Position numbers and translations under genes: made by a program
The notes under the pieces: generated by a model
Database searches by the model: none
What the model was told of the DNA's origin: nothing
What the model saw: only the letters and a program-made list of their open reading frames with translations
Origin: Chrysoporthe austroafricana
Taxonomy: Eukaryota > Ascomycota > Sordariomycetes > Diaporthales > Cryphonectriaceae
DNA: 64,000 bases
Reading direction: 5' to 3'
Assembly: GCA_001051155.2 (NCBI GenBank)
Contig: JYIP02000002.1
Location: 3,541,583 to 3,605,582 of the forward strand
Shown here: piece by piece, positions 53,844-64,000 of the stretch
Layout: every line of letters begins with the position of its first letter
Position numbering within the stretch: the first letter of the stretch is position 1

Positions 53844-56800
53844 TTCGCAGGCTGCAAGCAAATGGGAACTACCCTTGCCTCCCGCCTATGCGCGCGAGAA
53901 TGTGTGTGTGCGTGTGTGTGTGCGAGAATGTGTGTGTGTGTGTGTGTGTGTGCGTGAGTGTATGGTGTGGGAGTGCGTGTCTGCAGAGAGCAGGGGTAGT
54001 AGAATGCTCCACTGGCCGTCTAGACTCTCTGCAGAAATTGGGGTCCCCTCTATGGTCATTAGAGGGCCGTCATGAACTTTGGATAGGTTGTTTTGGAGAA
54101 CGGTGCTCAGTAGGCAGACCACAGATGGCGACGGCCGGTCGCGGAGACGATGGAAGTTCGCAATAAGAGGGCGCAGTGAAGAAGCCTTCGGCCGCTTCGC
54201 CAAGGAAATATTTGTTGGTGGACGTACCGCATATCAGACTGGCTGGGTATTTCAAGATACTCCAGCCCCGGACAAGGAGGCGACGGCGCGAAGTCCTGCT
54301 ACGGAGACATAAAATTGTCAGCGTCGGCTCGGCCCTGCCTGCTGAGATGTTGCGGTGGAATGACAACAGCAACAAGACAGACGGCCTCTCAACCGCAGTT
54401 CTACATTTTCAGTGATCTCAGGACGGACTCTTCAGCATGTTGGAACGGAGGATATGAGGCGAGCTGGTGTGGTGATGCTGTCGGCTGCGTTTGCCTGTCT
54501 TCCGTCAGAAATCAAGTCAGCTGTTGAATCCCACCCGCGGGAGCGGTTTCGAGTGGTGAGTCTGCGGGCCGGGAGGAACGAGACAAGACGACAGCAGAGA
54601 ACAGGACCGGGCAGAGGGCAATGCCAATGTGAAGAATGCAAGGCTTCGACTTTTGTGGAGTGCAGACCAGAGCAGAGTCCAGGTTTCGAGCATAAGCTGT
54701 GGCGTTTGCTGCTGCGTCTTGCAGTACAGTTACAGCTGGATACAACCGAGAACATCCTGACCGCTAGGTACGTTTTTGGGTATCGGGTACATGAGTAAAA
54801 GTGACAAGGGTTTGTAGGACGTATAGATCATGCCTTTCCCTCGGAAACGAGGCGCCCATGCTGCGCTACTGCACGACCAGTTCTTCGCTCTGCTGGGACC
54901 TGGACTCGTCCCTCGCCTCGACTGGTAGTCGGCCGGAGATCAGCCAGGCGCAGCTCGTGTCCTCGGGAAAGGCTTGTCATGGGTAGTCAAGCCCCAGGAC
55001 TCTCGCGGACAGCCCTGGCCCCCCCAGGCGGTCCCTCACCGGCCGACCTCAGGGGCCACATGATTGGCTGCCCAGGGCCGGCCCTCGGGAAGAGGAAAGA
55101 AAAGTGACAGCCAAAATGAGACAGATGCAGAAGATAGAATCTTGTGTGATGCGTGCCATCTCTAGGGAAGATCCGCACTCACCGTTTCTCGACTGCTGAG
55201 CCCGGCCCAGCCATTTGCCCTCCCCTGTTCCGAAGAAATGGAGGGCTGCCTTTCGAATTCCCGGATTTGGGATATCGTGCGCACCTCGCCAAAACTCGAT
55301 CTCCATTCGAGTCACGACCCGATCGCGCGGGGGGCGTTATTCTTGCGCCCCTCTGCTCAAGAGGTTCCCGGCTCGGGCGGGCTGGAGGTTTCTTGTATGT
55401 GCAATACAACATAAGGGCAGAAGAAGGTGCGGGAACTATGCGAAGGGGACGGGTGCAGTAGAATGACGGGCTTTCGGACAGGTATGTACCTTGGGTATTT
55501 GTGAAGTCATGCGAGGCGCCTCTCCACGATCCAGAGAGGAGGGATCGCTACGCAGGAGGCAATCAATCAGATTCAGGTGGTATTGGGCCTGTCTTCTCCC
55601 CGTCTCGCGGGGCCAGCGTCAGCTAGGATTCTTGCTGGGGCTGCTGCAGGTGAGCGGCCTATTAGTGCTCAAAACACCTCCCGGGGTGGGCTCGAGCAGC
55701 CCCAGAGGAGACAGAGCCTCCACGGTCTCCATCCCCAGTCGAGATGCACTCCACACATGCCGTGTCAAACTCGTCTCCCCCCAGATCGTGCTTTAGCCGC
55801 ATGGATGCAGATTGCCAGAGAAAGCAGGCGGGTCCTGCAGAATGCAGCCTTTTAGGAAAGGTGCGCTGACTGACCTTGAGAGGTATTTCCGCCCTTGTCA
55901 TTCCCAGGGCCTGATTGGCAGTCTGGTGTAATTTGATGAAATCTCGTCTTCCTAACAGCATCAGTGCGTCAGCGCCTCGGCCAATATTTGATATTGCATC
56001 CAGTCCCGAGCTCAGGAAGCCATCGGCACGGCCGCATCAGACCGGTGTGCAATGATGTCGAATTTGTCACTGGACAACTTTAGGTCTTGTTCGACACTCA
56101 TCGTGAATGCTCATAGTAGTCCAAGCAAGACGGGACCGTTTCACCGATAAACTGATTTCAGTCTGGTAAGTTGGCCGAGAATTACATCTGGCCGCTTCGA
56201 TGCTTTGTTCTTTGCTCCGGAGAGACGGCACTTGGAGAAGGTGAGAGCGATTCTCGTAGAGAGGCACCGTCCCATCTTTGGTCTCCCCACCAGCCATTCA
56301 GCGTCATTGCTGCGCCGGCACTGTCCGATTCCGTGGCTGGCTATCTCCGGTGCGGCTTCCCCTGCAGCGGAACCCGAGGTGTGGAAACGGGGGAGAGATG
56401 ATCATGACGTGCAGAGGGGCCGACTGGTAGAAGGGAGCATGTACTGACATGTATTGGATGAACCACTCCCTTCATGTCAGCGTTGATCTATTGCTTTTGG
56501 AGCGCCCAGGGCTGCCGCGCGTTGTAGCACGGAGGCTCCCGTTCCAAAAGCTGCGCCAATGGAAAAAAGCAACCACGAAACCTAATCAAATGCCTGCAGA
56601 CAGCGGGACGAACCATGCCACTTCATGCAACGTTTTCCCCACCGGAAGACCCTTCACTCGGCGGAATCTTGGGCGAGAACGCGCAACAGGCAGCTGGCAT
56701 TATGACTGCAGGTGTGGAGCGTCGAGGTCGCCTGTCACCTGGAATTTCTCCCGTTGACGCCATAGCAGAGTCCGGACGAAGGTCCATGCTCGAGAATACA

Positions 56801-58000
56801 CACTCGGAGGGCCGTCTTGTCCACAGGGCGAGCAGGGCAAGAGAATGGTACATGAAGTCTGTGGACGCAAAGGAACAGGCAGAAAGTATATAGGAAGAGC
56901 TGCTCACCTTGTGCCGTCCCTCGATTTGACGACCAAATATTCTCGACGATGGTCGAGGTTGTTTCTGCTTTTTCACTCTCGAGGGAGCTGAAGCTTTGGC
57001 CACAAGATCGCAGTCGAATTGCCGACTGGTCGAAGAATCAGTCGATGCTCTAAGAGGACGAACTCGAGAGTGAGCGTCAGTTAAGTCAGCGAGTCGATGC
57101 GGAGCGGACTGAAATTCCGAAGCTCCCGAGTCTGTCGCCTGGCTGTTCTTTCCTTTCGTTTGGCGGGAGCTTTTGTCCCTCCCGTTTTTGGGTCCTATGC
57201 GACGTGAGTTGGTGCCTCGTTCCTTCCGAGGTTGAAAATCTGACGACGTCAGACTGGGACCTTCTATGTTCGAGTCTGGCTGCGTCCAGGGCTAATTATA
57301 ATGGGGCAGGTGGACTGTAATCTGTTCCTGAGGCTTGGGCCCAAGGATGGCGAGCGTCAGAAGGTGGCAGGAACCCTTCCAGATCCGTAGTCGCGAGGCT
57401 GCTGGGGGCAGAGAGGAGAAGGATCTTTTAGGCGGGGAAGAAACGTGTTCGATGATGTGCGTGGTTTCGAAAAAAAAAATACAGGTAAGAGAGTACAAGA
57501 TCTGAGTTGGCGTTCGGCTTAGATTTGAGGCACCTAACCTGCCCATAAAGGCCCGGATGGCTTGATGAGAGTGTCGAGTGAGTGGTCAGCCTGCCTCTAC
57601 CGGCAGGGTCTGGATCTGGCTGGGCTGGGCCGAGCAGCGTATGCCTGGTGGTGGGTGAGCCACGATCGAGGTATGGCGACCCAAAGTCAACCACTTCTGT
57701 CTTCGTAGGCTTATAGTCACCCTGACACAGTGGCTTGACAGGCTCGTACAGGCGTGGAGGCTGGTGGTGGGAGGCTCAAGAGAAGAGGTGCACAAGTGAT
57801 ACAGAATCAGGATTGAGAGGCTCGACTTGACTTTGCATGCAGTCGATCGTGCTGTGGTGTGTATCAGTGTGATGTGATGGACGACAAGTCTGGGTGAGTG
57901 GCGAGGTAGGGCCGGTGGAGACTTGAGAGGACTCGAGATGCCCGGTGCTTGCTGCTCGACGGAGGGGGAAGGCGAGAATCGTTGGCCTTCTTAAACCTGG
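53844..58000. other. Upstream flank of the Ndt80-type regulator, no gene seen
   Basis: Apart from a GT microsatellite no supported feature was found. Short open frames on both strands have no recognisable homology. It may hold a long 5' leader, upstream open frames and promoter of the regulator. Confidence 0.45.
53899..53953. repeat. Interrupted (GT)n microsatellite
   Basis: GTGTGTGTGCGTGTGTGTGTGCGAGAATGTGTGTG-like sequence about 60 bases upstream of the candidate first exon of the Ndt80-type gene. Confidence 0.9.
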
Positions 58001-61000
58001 AGCCGATCGGTTGCGCAGACTTTCAAGACAACGCCAAAAAGCACGCGAGGAGATAATTTGTGGAGATGGGGAAGCTCGAGCCTCCTTCAGGTCGATTCCT
58101 ATTTCTCGCAGGGCCCATTCTGGTAAATACAACTCGACAGCTTAAACAAATGGGGTGGAGAAGGAATATACGGGAGTGACATTCGTCGAGGTACCGGTCC
58201 AAACAAGCGAGCGGGTGCCCTTCTGCGGCCTGTCCCAACCGAGTCTGCAGGTACAGTACGTACACCTGGGCAGTGTACTGTTGATCAAGACGGGTGTCCA
58301 GGTCAAAGCCCCCCAGGTTCAGCAGACATCTCCCAGCCTGATCTCGTACCAAGGTCCTGTCCTTGACAATCAAGCAGGGGACCGGCTATTCCCACATATC
58401 TTCAGGCCCCGAGGACCATGACTTGCTTGTCACCGTGTATTATTATATCGACTCGAGCCGGGGAGAGGAGGGGGCCAGTCGAAGGATGCGCCATCTTGAT
58501 AAGCGCATCACCCTTGTGAGCCTTCCGTGCCGTTCCTTGCTCACAGGCACGAGAGCCCTCACCGGAAGATTAGGCTGCTCAGCTGCGAGGGACGATGGTC
58601 GGGTATGTTTGTTGGGCCGAAAATGACTTTTACGCCCACAGCCTTCCCTGTGCCTGTAGACAACCGCAGAGAAGTATTGAGACTTCTCCGAGATCCGGGT
58701 GAGGTATCGGTAACGCGGAGCCAAGGCACATTTCCCCAGCCTTGTCCTTGCGAGCACCGCGCAACTAGGATTTTCGAAACGTTCTGCTTCCCTGGCTAGA
58801 GTAGATGCATCTACCCTGCCATCGAGACACTGACTCTATCATACGCCACAAACACTCACTCTGATAGGGTAAAGATCTGCCCGGTAAGAGGTGGGTGCTA
58901 GCGGCGGGTAGCTGCAGCAGAGCTGCCAGCCTTTGGGCGAATCCAGGTAGGTCTCTGGGACCTAGATGCGTGAGCCTGGCCGTCAGGGCGCCCGTCGTCG
59001 TACTCCTGAGTTATTTTCGCAGTTAGCCCGCACCTAGCTGCCGCCAGGCTCACCAACGCCCTGGGCCTTGGACAGGACAAGCAACTCTGGACGAGGGCTG
59101 AGCCGCAACGAAAGGCGGCCAGAGGCGATACAGGGAATGGCTGTGCAGCTGCGCAGACATCCTCAGGGGTCCGTGCCGCCATATGCGCTCTTCTCGTCGG
59201 CATCGAGATGGCGGCCCTGGAGCTGGCCTCCACCCCTGGAAGCAGACATCGTGTGATGGTCCCGGGAGTATTGCGTCTCGGCTCCGGAGGGGTATTGATC
59301 TCCCATCTCGGTGCTTTTCTTGGCCTGACAGGTTCGGCAACGGCCGATCATGAAACTTGATGTCGTGTCAAGGTGCGTGTCCAACTTTCAGTAAGATCAC
59401 TGTCTCTGCGTAACCAACCGGGCACTTATTTGCCTAGCACGTGAGCAGCTGGGATAGAATTCGCCCTAGACCTGGAACCTGTTCAGATGATAAAGTCCAG
59501 CATGCCCCCGGATCCGGCAGGGCCACTAGTAGTAGCCCGCCTCGAAGACCGTTTGACCCGACCGATGTCTCGAACGAGTTTAGATTTCTGGCACCAACGT
59601 TATAAGAAAAGAAGGGAAAGGAAAAATGAGATTAAAAAATTTTTTTTTAAAAAAAAATAAGAAAAGAACAAATAAAAAGAAGAAGAAGGAAAATAGACGG
59701 ACGAGTCGATCGGTCATGGAAAAGCTGGACCGTTGCCATACCGCCTGCCAACCGTCTACTTGAAAGAAGGCACTTCAGAATCTGGACAGCTGCTTAGGAA
59801 AGAAAACCTGCGGGATTAGATCTATACGGTAAATGGGGTCGTCCGAATAAACGAGTGTCAAGGGATACTCCTTGTCGCGTTTTGCGATGATATGCAGTGA
59901 AGAGGCACTGGCAGCCAATTAGATCATCCATTACCCGAACAGACCAGGTCAGGTCCTCGGTCGAGCGTCGATGGCAAAGTGCCGGAGGTACGAGGCTCTG
60001 CTCCCAGCCCAGGCATGGTGACCGCGGAGCGAGTGGGCAGATTGCTGCTGGTCTTTGTGACTTCACTTTTGTGCTGCTTCCTCCGCCCCTGTTCTGTCTG
60101 CCGAGTGTCCCTGTCAAGAGCAACAACGGCCGATGGTCCGACACTCGTGTTGCGGAGACCATGCACGAGCTCCCTGAAATATAATGGACGCTGATGGTTC
60201 TGTAGGCTAGCGGGTGGCGTGGTCGAATCATCAGCCGGATCGTCTGCGCAGTTGCCCGTTTGCTTTGATTCGGTCTGCATCTGCCCAGCCACCTACGCTC
60301 CGCGCCAGAGCTCTAAGGCTCTCCCGTCAGCAAGTCCACAGGACTTGGCAAGTCTGGGCCTCCTTGTTGTTGTTTCAAATTCGGGACCTCTCGGCCGTTT
60401 CCCCCCTGCCATTCAGGCAATCAAAGGCCGAAGCCATGGCGCTTGTTCAATCAAATCGCTCCTGCTCGATCCAACGTCGCGTCTAGCCGCTCCGCATATT
60501 ACCTTGCAAAAGCTGAGAAGGCCGGCATATAGTGCGCCAGGGACTCGGGTTGCGCTGCTGATAGCAAGTAGCTACCCGTCACCTGCGTCGAAAAGATGAG
60601 CGAGGTCCGGAGAGGTAGAAGGAGACCACCGAGGAAATGCCTTGGGCGATCTCACTATCCACACAAGCATGTTTGCTTTATGCTTGATGTTGTGTCGTCA
60701 TGAGTCACAACTGGCATGGTCTGATCGGGCCAGCCTGCTACCTGTTGGATCAAGATGGCATGGCATGCCAATCGTCGCGACCACCGCTAATCGATTGTCA
60801 AGTATGCCTAGCAAGAGGTGTCGTACTTGAGTCGTCCGGCCAAAGCAGGACTCCCGGGCCATAGTATTCCAATTTCCCATTCAATCAGCTCTAGCAAAAT
60901 GCCAGGGTATTGAGCTACTACCGTCAGCTCGCCGGCCTATCTTCCGAGAACGCAGCCTAAAAGCTGGCCTGGAGGATGTGTAGCTCCCCTCGTTGAGTAA

Positions 61001-64000
61001 ACGTGGGGCCTGACTGGCTTTCTGAGCTGTTTGGAGGAAGCAGAGATGGCTGACGACCATGCTCGGCCAAGGCATACCGTGATCCCACCCACTGCAGTGG
61101 TATCACTTGAGGCCATGCTGGCAGCCTGGATGCCTTGTCACCAGAGGCAGCACGACCTCATGAGTGAGCAGGGCATCCATATGGCAGGGCGATCTTGACC
61201 CCCCCGAGAATTCTGGAAGGCGTGCCGATGATTTTGCACACCTTCTCGCCCTGGGTCCCAGATCTTGTGCGATGTGACAGCTCAAGAGCACCTTTCTGCT
61301 TCGGGGCCTGCTACCGTCCTGATCGTAGCGATAGTGACTCCTCAGCCAGATTGATCAGGCTACTGCTAGGACGGCTGTTGTTGCCCAGCAGCAAGCAAGT
61401 CAACCTTGCATGAACACGTCCATACCTGTTCGACGTTGACGTTGCCAGGAGCAGGAGGCGGAAGGGCTGGTGACACAGCGCCATCGGGACTGGACGAGAC
61501 GGTTGACAAGAAGAGCAATAGACGAGACAGGAAGAAAACAATGCCGTGTTCTGGAAACTTCGAAAGAAGTTGCATCCCGGCTCCGGCTTGGATGAAGGGC
61601 AATGGCACTAGTGCGGCCGTGGCTCGTCCGTAGAATGCGATGGGTGGCAAGCAGTCAAGGGCGGGTATAGACTGGCCGTAGGTGCCTCGTCCACGGCCAT
61701 CGCCCATGCCCGAGTCCGCGTTCATGCTCATCTGCATACGTATGGCTGGCCTCTCCGAGCCAGCTGAATGCATGAGGCGATGAGGTGGTCAGTCGGCGAG
61801 GCCCTGGACGGGTTTGGCCCTCGACGATGCGCTGAGGCCGAGGTGCTGGGCCACTTTTCGTGCTGCATCTCCGCGGCGCCAATGAACAAACACCCTGACT
61901 GTTGAGGTGGTGTCAGCTGAAAATACAGAAGTGGTCCCTGCGAAGATGGAGCCCGATTCGATGGTGTGGTATACCGCCTCACTCAGCATCTTTGGGTGGA
62001 GAGAATGTGCGTTCCAGGTACTACTGTGGTAGAGTACATACACAGGAGTATGAGTTGGTGGCTCGTAGATTTGGCCTTAGTACGGCGGGGTACGGTACCA
62101 AAGTACTTACTTGCCTATCAAGCTCTGGATGGGAACCCTGTCGGGCCGCATCGCGGTGGACCAATCAGTGCCTGTAATGGGACTCGCCTCGCTCCTTCGG
62201 ATGTGGGTCTCGATGGTACTGCACCCGAGACTTTCATCTCCACACTTCCAAAGGGTGGAGGGAAGTATCTCTCCGCGGTAGCGGTCTCTTGCCTGCAGGG
62301 ATGCGCAAACCTTGTGCGGAGCCCCTTACTGTGCTAGGTACCTCATACATCCTGCCCTGTAGCCTTCAGAAGGCTGCTCTTGTATTGGGCGGGCTGCAAC
62401 AGGTTCCCCACCACCTCCTTCTCTTCCCCGGACGTATCTTCAAGGTTGCCCCTGCAGGTTCCAACTTGACGAGCCCAACATTACATGATGGCTCACCATG
62501 ACCACCGAACATGCAACATGCACCACCAGCATCATTCACCCCGAAGCTGTCAAAATGTTTCCCGCCATCGCTAGTCCAGGTCGTATTCATTGGTCCATCA
62601 CTTGCTGATATCATCACTCGCCTCGGCATTCACCTTCTTGTTACCGCTGCTGCTGCAACCTTAGCCGCTGTGGTCTCGGCCTGCGCCGGCTCCATGCTGG
62701 CTCGAGACTCGCAGCAAGAATGTATTGTGCTCGGCCAGCTGTGACTCGGCAGACGGGTCCCATGAATAGAGCATGAGGCCAATCCATGGGTGAAACCCAT
62801 TGTTACTCCATTGTAATGCCTACATTCACTGTGACGTATGTTCCCCCTTTGGGAACAGACCGCAGACAACCAACATCAGGCCGTGCAGCAAGCACTACCT
62901 GTCCTTGGGCCTGGCTGTTGTTGACGCCCCCGGCCGCGACGGTGGGGGGAAGCAGGCAACTGAGCTTCGTTCTTCAATATCCTCAGAGATGCCATTGCAT
63001 ATGCGCTGAGAATCCACAGCCATTTACCTCGGCGCTCCCTCTTTGTCCTCGCGACACTCTCTTCAGGTGCATTCGCATGTCTGCTGCGAGGCTCCATCAT
63101 CTACCAGCCGAATCGGCCCTCCTGTGCTTTCAAATTATCCCAAGAGAATCGTCATGGGATGACATCGAGCCTAGTCATTTGGGAGTGTGGCATTCCCATA
63201 ACATGCCTCTTCCTTGCACCCTTCACGGGGGAATTCCGGAGCTTCTGCATTATCAGCCGCCACTCATCAAGTACGAGGTGTCTTTGATGGCTTGCAGCTC
63301 TATACGTCCGTACATGCACGCATAGGAATCTGATGAGGCCTGCGGTTCTCTACGCTGCATTACTACGCTGTCTGTCGTCGAGGCATCGCACAATGCACTA
63401 GTGACTAACGAGGAATCTCTTGTTACACGAGCTTTGAGATCCATGAACGAGTCGAGGTTACAAAGGATAATAAATTTAGGGACAGCAATGTGTTATCAGC
63501 TAGTTGTCAGGCTCAACGCCACTGTCCAGGTCCTCCCCCCTTCCCTACCGGCGACCTGGAAGCTATAAGGGAGACTTACGATATGTGAAGCAGAGACTAG
63601 AAGGTCTACCCGCGCTTATGGGCTGCCAGTTCCGCAGAAGATATCGTGGCAGCACACTAGCTGCTTCGTATCCAGCATCAGCCCACCATCGCAGAACGCG
63701 GCGAGGTTAATTAGGACTTCCTGCGAGAGCGCATCCCTTGTCAGCCGTGGTTCAAGGATGCAGCTTCTGGGCCTTTTTTTCCTACGTCAGTATGCTGCGG
63801 ATCTGATACTGGTACAGGCTGGGCCACGCCTCCCAGTTACCAGTTATGTTGGGCTCAGCCCTGGGTGTCCACTCCTCCTGAGAACAAGCGATAGGCCGGT
63901 GATACAATCCAGTTCAGGCTGACTGCCGCCAGCAGCGCAGTCCATTCCATAAGGCGGTAATATTAATGCGTTTCAAGCTAGACTGCCGTTAAATTACAGG
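58001..64000. other. About 6 kb without a recognisable gene
   Basis: Open frames up to 179 codons occur on both strands (for example 62786-63325 +) but show no domain, motif or splice pattern I can support. An A/T-tract block lies at 59621-59700. No RNA gene was recognised. Confidence 0.45.
59621..59700. repeat. A/T-tract block with inverted A and T runs
   Basis: The run AAAAAATTTTTTTTTT then AAAAAAAAAA, continuing into AAG-rich sequence, forms a small self-complementary AT block in otherwise mixed sequence. Confidence 0.7.

Noticed and set aside
62786..63325. 179-codon plus-strand open frame near the right end
   Set aside because: It has no domain, signal peptide or family resemblance; length alone is not enough in this GC range.

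Overview
This window is nuclear DNA from a filamentous ascomycete, most likely a Sordariomycete. The genes are interrupted by short introns (49-317 nt) with GT-AG ends and CTRAC-type branch sites. Third codon positions are strongly GC-rich, and the protein set is typically fungal: Bem1, Bud3, a short Dcc1, Cuz1, Atp19 and a VIB-1/XprG-type Ndt80 regulator. No tRNA, rRNA, CRISPR array or intact transposon was recognised. The species cannot be fixed from this sequence alone.

Left part (1-26 kb). A repeat-rich leader (1-3.4 kb) contains TCTG, GTG, TGGCAC-like and 5-bp arrays, plus an 80-nt poly-C run ending in an N. It is followed by the polarity scaffold bem1 (+), an Abp1/CENP-B-like DNA-binding protein (-), a SAC3/GANP (THP3-like) protein (-) divergent from the ESCRT-II gene VPS36 (+), an unnamed multi-membrane, probably mitochondrial protein (-), an MscL mechanosensitive channel carrying a zinc-ribbon tail (+), a large BUD3-type RhoGEF (-), and a short DCC1 homologue (+).

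Middle (26-40.3 kb). This holds a five-exon RNF216-like RBR ubiquitin ligase (-), the nucleotide-excision-repair protein RAD4 (-), the AN1 zinc-finger protein CUZ1 (+), an MTP18/MTFP1-type mitochondrial fission protein (-) head-to-head with ATP synthase subunit K (ATP19, +), and a classical short-chain dehydrogenase (-). All are ordinary housekeeping genes whose exon structures could be read directly.

Right part (40.3-64 kb). The gene density collapses. In about 24 kb the only convincing gene is an Ndt80/PhoG-domain transcription factor of the VIB-1/XprG type (51.7-53.8 kb, -). Around it are AT-richer islands, microsatellites, a probable glutathione S-transferase remnant and an exon-like orphan fragment. 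About 10 kb upstream of the regulator carries no recognisable gene. This compartment change is the most notable large-scale feature. No clearly new multi-gene system is visible. The best candidates for new biology are single genes: the Abp1-like protein with a terminal C2H2 finger, the zinc-ribbon MscL, the short Dcc1 and the unnamed membrane protein.
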